Shown here: positions 33,457 to 38,176 of the stretch, piece by piece | Layout of the letters: the number at the start of each line of letters is the position of its first letter | Position numbering within the stretch: position 1 is the first letter of the stretch | NCBI GenBank assembly: GCA_002316275.1 | Contig: DCDE01000015.1 | Location: 1 to 38,176, forward strand | Length of the DNA: 38,176 nt | DNA from: Caldifarciminota bacterium UBA1063 | Lineage (GTDB): Bacteria > Hydrothermota > Hydrothermia > UBA1063 | Reading direction: 5' to 3' | The notes under the pieces: generated by a model | What the model was told of the DNA's origin: nothing | The model's database searches: none | What the model saw: the letters and a program-made list of their open reading frames with translations, nothing else | Position numbers and translations under genes: made by a program

Positions 33457-33475
33457 CATCACTCGAGCAGTGATG
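33457..33475. promoter_or_regulatory. Inverted repeat upstream of the flavin reductase/flavodiiron genes
   Basis: CATCACT and AGTGATG form a perfect seven-base inverted repeat around CGAGC, 50 bases before the next gene. No T-run follows, so it is not a normal terminator for perR. A TAAAAT (33486-33491, inside the palindrome TTAAAATTTTAA) lies downstream and could be a -10 box; the repeat would then cover the -35 region, suggesting a regulator-binding site. It does not resemble a PerR box. Confidence 0.35.
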
Positions 33476-33524
33476 ATAGATGCTTTAAAATTTTAACAAA
33501 CAGATGTGGAGGTAATATTTTATA

Positions 33525-34043
33525 ATGAATATCTTTGCTCTCACAAAACTCAGTTATGGACTTTATATAGTCTGCTCGAAGAATGATAACAAAATCAATG
33601 GCCAGATCGCCAATACTGTATTTCAAGTGACTCCCGAACCACCAAGGGTAGCAGTTGCAGTTAATAAGCAGAATCTTACTTTCGAATATATTGATAAAAG
33701 CAAAGTATTCGCCGTCTCTGTACTTACCGAAGAAGCCCCTTTCACTTTCATTGGCAAGTTCGGTTTTAAGTCGGGAAGGGATGTAAATAAGTTTGAAAAT
33801 ACTAAATACAGACTCACCAAAAACCAGGTTCCTATTATACTTGACTATACCTGCGCATATGTAGAATGTAAAGTTATAGGTAAATTCGACGCAGGGAGTC
33901 ACGTAATTTTTTTAGGTGATGTTATAGATACAGATTTTCTAAGTGAAAAACCGCCAATGACTTATGATTACTACCACAGAGAAGTAAAAGGAAAAACTCC
34001 CAAAACAGCCTCTACATACGTAGAAGAACAAAAGGATGAGTAG
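33525..34043 (+). CDS. Hrb-like flavin reductase domain protein (FMN-binding split barrel)
   Basis: 172-residue flavoprotein. FALTKLSYGLYIVCSKNDN, INGQIANTVFQVTPEPPRVAVAVNKQN and FGFKSGRDVNKFE match the flavin-reductase domain of high-molecular-weight rubredoxin (Hrb), which passes electrons from NAD(P)H to flavodiiron proteins. Hrb of Moorella has a C-terminal rubredoxin; here the chain stops at EEQKDE with no CxxC motif, so rubredoxin is missing and must be separate or bypassed. GGAGG at 33508-33512 is twelve bases from the ATG, an unusually long spacing. The stop codon lies just before the flavodiiron start, supporting a shared function. Confidence 0.82.
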   Translation: MNIFALTKLSYGLYIVCSKNDNKINGQIANTVFQVTPEPPRVAVAVNKQNLTFEYIDKSKVFAVSVLTEEAPFTFIGKFGFKSGRDVNKFENTKYRLTKNQVPIILDYTCAYVECKVIGKFDAGSHVIFLGDVIDTDFLSEKPPMTYDYYHREVKGKTPKTASTYVEEQKDE

Positions 34044-34044
34044 T

Positions 34045-35229
34045 ATGGCGACATTTAAGCTAAAAGACCACATATACCTTATTAATACCCTTCACTGGGA
34101 AAGAAGGCTCTTTGACGAGCTTATTCCTCTCCCTGAGGGGACTACCTACAACGCATATGTTATAATAGGCAAAGATAAAACCGCCCTCATCGACTCGGCA
34201 GATACACTAAAGGCATTTGAGTTTTTGAAGGATCTGGAAGCCCTTGGTATTGATAAAATTGACTATGTAATTGCAAATCATGCTGAGCAAGACCATTCTG
34301 GCACCATCCCAAAAGTTCTCAATAAGTTTGAAAAAGCGAAAGTAATAACCAACCCAAAATGTGCTGAACTTCTGAAAACACACCTTCGGATCCCTGATAA
34401 CAAATTCCAAATTATTCAAGAAAATGACTTGCTTGATCTTGGGGGAAAGACCCTAAGATTTGTAATGACACCCTGGGTTCACTGGCCTGAAACTCAAGTA
34501 ACCTTTTTAGAAGAGGATCACATTGCCTTTACCTGTGACTTTTTCGGGTCTCATCTCGCAACCACCGAATTTATAACCGACGGTACGCCAGATGTTTACA
34601 ACTCAGCGAAAAGATACTACGCAGAGATAATGGCACCCTTTAGAAATATGATATCTAAAAACATTGAAAAGGTAGAAAACTTCGAACCCTTAATGATCTG
34701 TCCCAGTCATGGTCCTATCTACCGTAAACCAGAATTCATCATTAATGCTTACAAGGATTGGATATCAGACAAAGTGGACAACCTCGTTTTACTCCTATAC
34801 GTATCTATGCACCATAGCATTGAGCATGCCATTAGATTCTTAGAACAAAAACTGATCGATAACGGTGTAATGGTAAAAACCGTGAGTCTTTCTACTGCCG
34901 ACACCGGTGAAGTAGCTATGGCGCTCATCGACGCAGCTACTATCATTGTAGCAACGCCAACAGTTCACGCCAGCGCCCACCCTCTTGCAATTTACTATAC
35001 CTTCCTTGCTAACCTTTTGAGGCCTAAAACAAAGTTCCTCGGGATCATCAACTCCTATGGCTGGGGTGGGAAAGCCATTGAAGACCTCAAGAACCTCTTC
35101 CCTAACTTTAAAGGCGAGCTCTTTGAACCCATTAGTTTCAAAGGAATGCCTGATGAAGAGGCTATGGGAAAACTTGAAAGACTTGCAAGTACTATTGCAC
35201 AGAAACACAAGGAAGTGGGACTTTTATAA
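34045..35229 (+). CDS. fprA: Flavodiiron protein (FprA-type oxygen/NO reductase)
   Basis: Cytoplasmic flavodiiron protein reducing O2 to water or NO to N2O. From ATG 34045 it has 394 residues and the diiron ligands fall at H79, E81, D83, H84, H146, D165 and H222, matching the family numbering almost exactly; this and the AAAGGA eight bases upstream favour it over ATG 34036. The beta-lactamase-like domain (1-245) is followed by a flavodoxin domain (LLLYVSMHHSIEHA onward, with the FMN-binding INSYGWGGKAIEDL). No rubredoxin or flavin-reductase extension is fused. The preceding Hrb-like reductase is the likely electron donor, and PerR upstream the likely controller. Confidence 0.95.
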   Translation: MATFKLKDHIYLINTLHWERRLFDELIPLPEGTTYNAYVIIGKDKTALIDSADTLKAFEFLKDLEALGIDKIDYVIANHAEQDHSGTIPKVLNKFEKAKVITNPKCAELLKTHLRIPDNKFQIIQENDLLDLGGKTLRFVMTPWVHWPETQVTFLEEDHIAFTCDFFGSHLATTEFITDGTPDVYNSAKRYYAEIMAPFRNMISKNIEKVENFEPLMICPSHGPIYRKPEFIINAYKDWISDKVDNLVLLLYVSMHHSIEHAIRFLEQKLIDNGVMVKTVSLSTADTGEVAMALIDAATIIVATPTVHASAHPLAIYYTFLANLLRPKTKFLGIINSYGWGGKAIEDLKNLFPNFKGELFEPISFKGMPDEEAMGKLERLASTIAQKHKEVGLL

Positions 35230-35260
35230 AATAATTATTTTTTTCTGAACAAAATGGGCC

Positions 35261-36148
35261 TCACCTCGAACGAACCCATTTAATCTTCATATTATTTTTC
35301 AGCATCCTCTCAATCTCAAACGTCTTACTATCATGATAGTACCCTGAAGCGTAAGGAATGTCAGCGTTAAACCCCAGAGACCGCGATAGGGAAAGCATTA
35401 TGAGTTCCCTTACATATTTACCCACAATACCAGCAAAAGTAACGGGCAGATATTCTCTATCAGCGTGTAAAATGAAATGGACATACTCGCCGTTTTCAAG
35501 TTTGTAGCTGGATTTTGAAAATGAATCTTTCAGAATCTCATATTTTATGTTAAAAATTTCAAAAAATCTGCCATAATGCGATGTACCACCAACTTTTCCC
35601 ATCAAATAGCAGGAAGCCCTGAGTTTCTCTTTAACCTCCATAAATGCCTTAAAATCAATAAGGGCTTTGTTCCCGAGATCCTCTACAGTTTTGTTGAAAA
35701 TGTCAGGCATTATCACATTTACAACAATTTCATCAATGTGAATCCCTGCCTTCTCAAAATAGTCTATCAAATCCTTATTCACAATTCCGCCAAATGCAGG
35801 AAGCGCAACATCTTGGATGCCATAATCTTCAAGGTCTAAAGGTTTTATGGATAGTTCGCGAATTAATGCCGAAAGTGTGGGGACCCTTTTCCCTATTACC
35901 TCTAAAATCGTAATAACAACCGATTCCCCAAGTCTATAACTTGAAAGGCTCCTTCTGAAGAGCTCTTTACTATCCCTTATCGGAATCGGAAAAGAGAAAG
36001 TCTGAATTTCAGAAGCAGAAGTGGGATCCGCACCGTAAAGAGTCAGGAGAACCCCTGTCACAACGAGGGGCCCAAGGAGGGGACCATATCCGTTCTCATC
36101 TATGCCTACAACCTTCCATTCAGAAGTATCAAAGGTAAAGTACTGCAC
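35261..36148 (-). CDS. Divergent RNase HII-like protein
   Basis: About 295 residues with RNase HII hallmarks: GIDENGYGPLLGPLVV near the N-terminus (D17, E18), RDSKEL (D59-S-K), a later HADREY aspartate (D230) followed by FAGIVGKYVRE in place of AASILAKVTRD, and SGYYHDSKTF resembling the archaeal 'GSGYPSDPKT' ending. The GRG loop that recognises the RNA-DNA junction is GYG here, and the active-site neighbour is Asn rather than Ala/Ser/Val. I recall related 'DENGLGPRLGPL' proteins in planctomycetes and other bacteria annotated as hypothetical or RNase H-like. It may therefore have a changed substrate. The start is uncertain: GTG 36148 lies just after a TATAAT (36160-36155), while a TTG at 36169 would precede that promoter. 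No Shine-Dalgarno at either. Confidence 0.7.
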   Translation of the reverse strand: MQYFTFDTSEWKVVGIDENGYGPLLGPLVVTGVLLTLYGADPTSASEIQTFSFPIPIRDSKELFRRSLSSYRLGESVVITILEVIGKRVPTLSALIRELSIKPLDLEDYGIQDVALPAFGGIVNKDLIDYFEKAGIHIDEIVVNVIMPDIFNKTVEDLGNKALIDFKAFMEVKEKLRASCYLMGKVGGTSHYGRFFEIFNIKYEILKDSFSKSSYKLENGEYVHFILHADREYLPVTFAGIVGKYVRELIMLSLSRSLGFNADIPYASGYYHDSKTFEIERMLKNNMKIKWVRSR

Positions 36149-36149
36149 G

Positions 36150-36178
36150 TTGAAATTATAAAGCAGCAAGAATATAAT
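36150..36178 (+). promoter_or_regulatory. Promoter of the epimerase gene, near-leaderless
   Basis: TTGAAA (36150-36155), 17 bases, perfect TATAAT (36173-36178). The ATG at 36193 leaves a leader of about eight bases with no Shine-Dalgarno. The TATAAT at 36155-36160 on the opposite strand overlaps this promoter's -35, so the two divergent genes share about 45 bases of control region. Confidence 0.6.
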
Positions 36179-36192
36179 TAGCCCACTTACTT

Positions 36193-37170
36193 ATGAATAT
36201 TGCTGTAACTGGGAGTACTGGGTTTATAGGTCAGAACTTAGTTCCAGAGCTACTCCGGAAGGGCCATAAGGTCCGGGTGCTGGTTAGGGATAGTAGTAAA
36301 AAGATCCCGTGGGAAGAGGTAGAAAAAGTACAAGGCAGTTTTCATAGTCCCGAATCTATGAAGGAATTTGTTGATGGCATAGAAGCCATTGTCCACTGCG
36401 CAGGTGCTATCAGAGCTATCAAGATGGACGATTTCATAAGAGGTAACTACACCTCCACAAAAAACCTCGTTGATGCCATAAACCAATTTAAGCCTCCTGT
36501 CTTTAAAAAGTTTATCTACCTCTCGAGTCAGAGTGCCCAAGGACCATCGAAGGAACTTACACCGAGAAGAGTTGAGCAACCTCCGGAGCCCGTCAGCTGG
36601 TATGGAAAGTCAAAGCTTATGGCGGAAAACTACATCGTAAACCACTTGGAATACCCTTATATAATATTAAGACTTGCCACCGTATACGGACCTGGTGATA
36701 GAGAAACCCTGAGGTTTTTCAAGTATGTAAAGAACGGTATTTTCCCCATGCCCAACGGTGATAAATATTTAAATATGGTGTACGTGAAAGACGTGGTTAA
36801 ATTTATCATCGCATTCCTTGAAATGGAAAACCTCATACGCAACAAAATTTACTTTGTCTCGGACCCAGAGTACCACTCCCTTTCCGAGGTAATCGAATCT
36901 ATAAAATCCCTCTTAGGGAAGAGAACAGTTATCAAAATAAGCATTCCTGAGGCAATTTTTAAGCCAGCCTTAAAACTAAGTGAACTTGCTGCAAAGATTT
37001 CAGGCAAACCAACCATTGCAAATAGCGATAAGGCACGTGAACTATCTGAGAAGTACTGGATTGGTGACCCTACCCGCACCTTCAGAGAAACGGGGCTCAG
37101 AACGGATTACAATTTAATGGAGGGTCTATTCGAGACTCTTCAGTGGTACAAGGCAAATCGGTGGCTATAG
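36193..37170 (+). CDS. NAD-dependent epimerase/dehydratase (extended SDR)
   Basis: Nucleotide-sugar-epimerase-type enzyme of 325 residues. The Rossmann motif VTGSTGFIG (5-13), HCAGA (68-72), the catalytic serines YLSSQSA (109-115) and Y137-x3-K141 (YGKSK) are all present, with LRLATVYGPGD after the active site as in extended SDRs. The C-terminal substrate domain gives no specific clue. Members with this look act on NDP-sugars, hopanoid precursors or quinone-like compounds; I would not choose. Single gene on its own near-leaderless promoter, convergent with purM. Confidence 0.88.
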   Translation: MNIAVTGSTGFIGQNLVPELLRKGHKVRVLVRDSSKKIPWEEVEKVQGSFHSPESMKEFVDGIEAIVHCAGAIRAIKMDDFIRGNYTSTKNLVDAINQFKPPVFKKFIYLSSQSAQGPSKELTPRRVEQPPEPVSWYGKSKLMAENYIVNHLEYPYIILRLATVYGPGDRETLRFFKYVKNGIFPMPNGDKYLNMVYVKDVVKFIIAFLEMENLIRNKIYFVSDPEYHSLSEVIESIKSLLGKRTVIKISIPEAIFKPALKLSELAAKISGKPTIANSDKARELSEKYWIGDPTRTFRETGLRTDYNLMEGLFETLQWYKANRWL

Positions 37171-37213
37171 TCCAGGTTTCCCACAGCGGATCGCGAAACA
37201 ATTTACATCAGTT

Positions 37214-37250
37214 CTAAAAATCTCCAAGAGTAAACATAAGTTAACTCTTG
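37214..37250 (-). terminator. Probable terminator of purM
   Basis: On the minus strand CAAGAGTTAAC (37250-37240) pairs with GTTTACTCTTG (37235-37225), ten of eleven bases, with a four-base loop. GAGA and then TTTTT (37220-37216) follow. The purM stop codon lies inside the left arm. The four-base gap before the T-run weakens it. Confidence 0.5.
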
Positions 37251-38176
37251 ATTATCACTCTTCCACTACCTTCTTTACACTCACCAATAATATAATACGG
37301 CTCACAAAGTTGCGCCAGGAAATCCTCAAATTCTCCTGCATCTTGCTTCCCTACTATAAAAATAAATCCGATGCCCATATTAAAGACTCGCCACATCTCG
37401 TCATTTGGGACATCCCCTAATTCTTGCAGAAATCTGAAAACTTCAGGTATCTCCCAGCTTTGAGGGTCTATAGTTGCATCTATATTACGAGGGAGACACC
37501 TTGTAAGATTACCCGGAATCCCTCCACCCGTGATGTGCGCAGCACCACGGAGTTTAAATCTGTCATAGAGGCTATGCGCAATCTTCCAATAAATCTTCGT
37601 CGGTGCAAGAATAAGATCAAGGGCTTTCCATTTACCTATTAATGTATAAGGAGTAATATGGGCAACCTCGATGATTTTCCTAACCAGTGTAAATCCATTG
37701 CTGTGGATTCCAGAAGAGGGCAGCCCAAAAAGTATATCACCAGGGGCCACCATAGAAGGAGATGAAATTTTTGACTTTTCTTGAACCCCAACAACAAAAC
37801 CGGCGATATCAAATTCCTTCTCCCTCAAAAGCCCTGGTAGTTCTGCAGTTTCACCTCCAACTAAAGGGCAATCATACTCCTCACACGCCTTTACAACGGA
37901 ATCCATAACCTTTCTTGCCACTTCGAGATCCAGATTTCCCATAGCAAAATAATCCAAAAACATAATAGGTTCAGCACCGTGTACAGCAATATCATTTACA
38001 CACATACCCAGAATATCATATCCGAGGCCGCTGAGATAGTCCCAGTCAATTGCCAGTTTGATCTTGGTGCCAATCCCATCAGTCGATGCAAGAAGAACGG
38101 CATCTTTATACCTTTCTGACACTTTACCTAACTCCACGATGGCTGAAAATGGGCCTATATTTTCCTTTCCACTTTT
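37241..38176 (-). CDS. purM: Phosphoribosylformylglycinamidine cyclo-ligase (AIR synthetase), N-terminus beyond window
   Basis: Fifth step of purine biosynthesis: ATP-dependent closure of FGAM to AIR. 311 residues are visible, and the frame remains open to the window edge, with KENIGPFSAIVELGK before the GTG at 38137; that GTG is internal and the real start lies outside. Family hallmarks: STDGIGTKIKLA, MCVNDIAVHGAEPIMFLDYFA, DCPLVGGETAELPG, FGLPSSGIHSNGFTLVRKI, HITGGGIPGNLTR and the C-terminal NMGIGFIFIV. Only about 30 residues should be missing. The C-terminus is complete (RVIIKS, TAA) and a hairpin follows. Nothing unusual. Confidence 0.95.
   Translation of the reverse strand, partial: KSGKENIGPFSAIVELGKVSERYKDAVLLASTDGIGTKIKLAIDWDYLSGLGYDILGMCVNDIAVHGAEPIMFLDYFAMGNLDLEVARKVMDSVVKACEEYDCPLVGGETAELPGLLREKEFDIAGFVVGVQEKSKISSPSMVAPGDILFGLPSSGIHSNGFTLVRKIIEVAHITPYTLIGKWKALDLILAPTKIYWKIAHSLYDRFKLRGAAHITGGGIPGNLTRCLPRNIDATIDPQSWEIPEVFRFLQELGDVPNDEMWRVFNMGIGFIFIVGKQDAGEFEDFLAQLCEPYYIIGECKEGSGRVIIKS

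Noticed and set aside
33459..33902. 147-codon minus-strand frame opposite the flavin reductase
   Set aside because: Covers the reductase start on the wrong strand; no motif.

Overview
The window (about 40% GC by eye) looks like a chromosomal segment of an uncultivated, probably anaerobic bacterium of the FCB superphylum, perhaps WOR-3/Stahlbacteria-like. The clues are a secreted glycosidase ending in a T9SS type-A sorting domain, an AddB of the 'PNRR' type common in Bacteroidota, an envelope protein of a family usually mislabelled 'asparagine synthetase B', a bacterial V/A-type ATPase, and a flavodiiron protein. This placement is inference from gene families; no rRNA or ribosomal gene is present. 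I saw no tRNA, rRNA, CRISPR array, insertion sequence or prophage.

Left block (1-10.6 kb, minus strand): the 5' part of a probable DNA methyltransferase, a 615-base gap, then a four-gene DNA-end-processing operon read right to left: SbcD/YhaO-like nuclease, SbcC/YhaN-like ATPase with a membrane hairpin, AddA helicase-nuclease, AddB nuclease. It has its own promoter, whose start site falls on the first codon.

Centre-left (11-18.9 kb, minus strand): a V/A-type ATPase operon in the order G-I-K-E-C-F-A-B. The c-ring subunit carries the Na+-binding residues. Rotor subunit D, normally last, is absent.

Centre (19-26 kb): divergently from the ATPase, a secreted GH57-type glycosidase is translationally coupled to a CDP-alcohol phosphatidyltransferase and a HAD-IB phosphatase (a plausible phosphatidylglycerol synthase/phosphatase pair). 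Facing them are an Fe-S L-serine dehydratase and the 'asparagine synthetase B'-like envelope protein.

Centre-right (26.1-35.2 kb, plus strand): a tightly packed run of MarR regulator, DUF401 membrane protein, heterodimeric ABC exporter with one degenerate ATPase site, ThiD, Ogg2 8-oxoguanine glycosylase, a PerR-type regulator, then an Hrb-like flavin reductase and a flavodiiron protein. The second half reads as a peroxide/oxygen/NO defence module, with an AT-rich inverted repeat resembling a PerR box upstream of ogg2-perR.

Right end (35.2-38.2 kb): a divergent RNase HII-like protein (minus), an NAD-dependent epimerase (plus) on a near-leaderless promoter, and the 3' part of purM (minus) running off the window.

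Several transcript-leading genes have no Shine-Dalgarno sequence and a -10 box only 6-16 bases before the start codon, whereas operon-internal genes often have good AGGAGG-type sites. Leaderless initiation may therefore be common in this organism.
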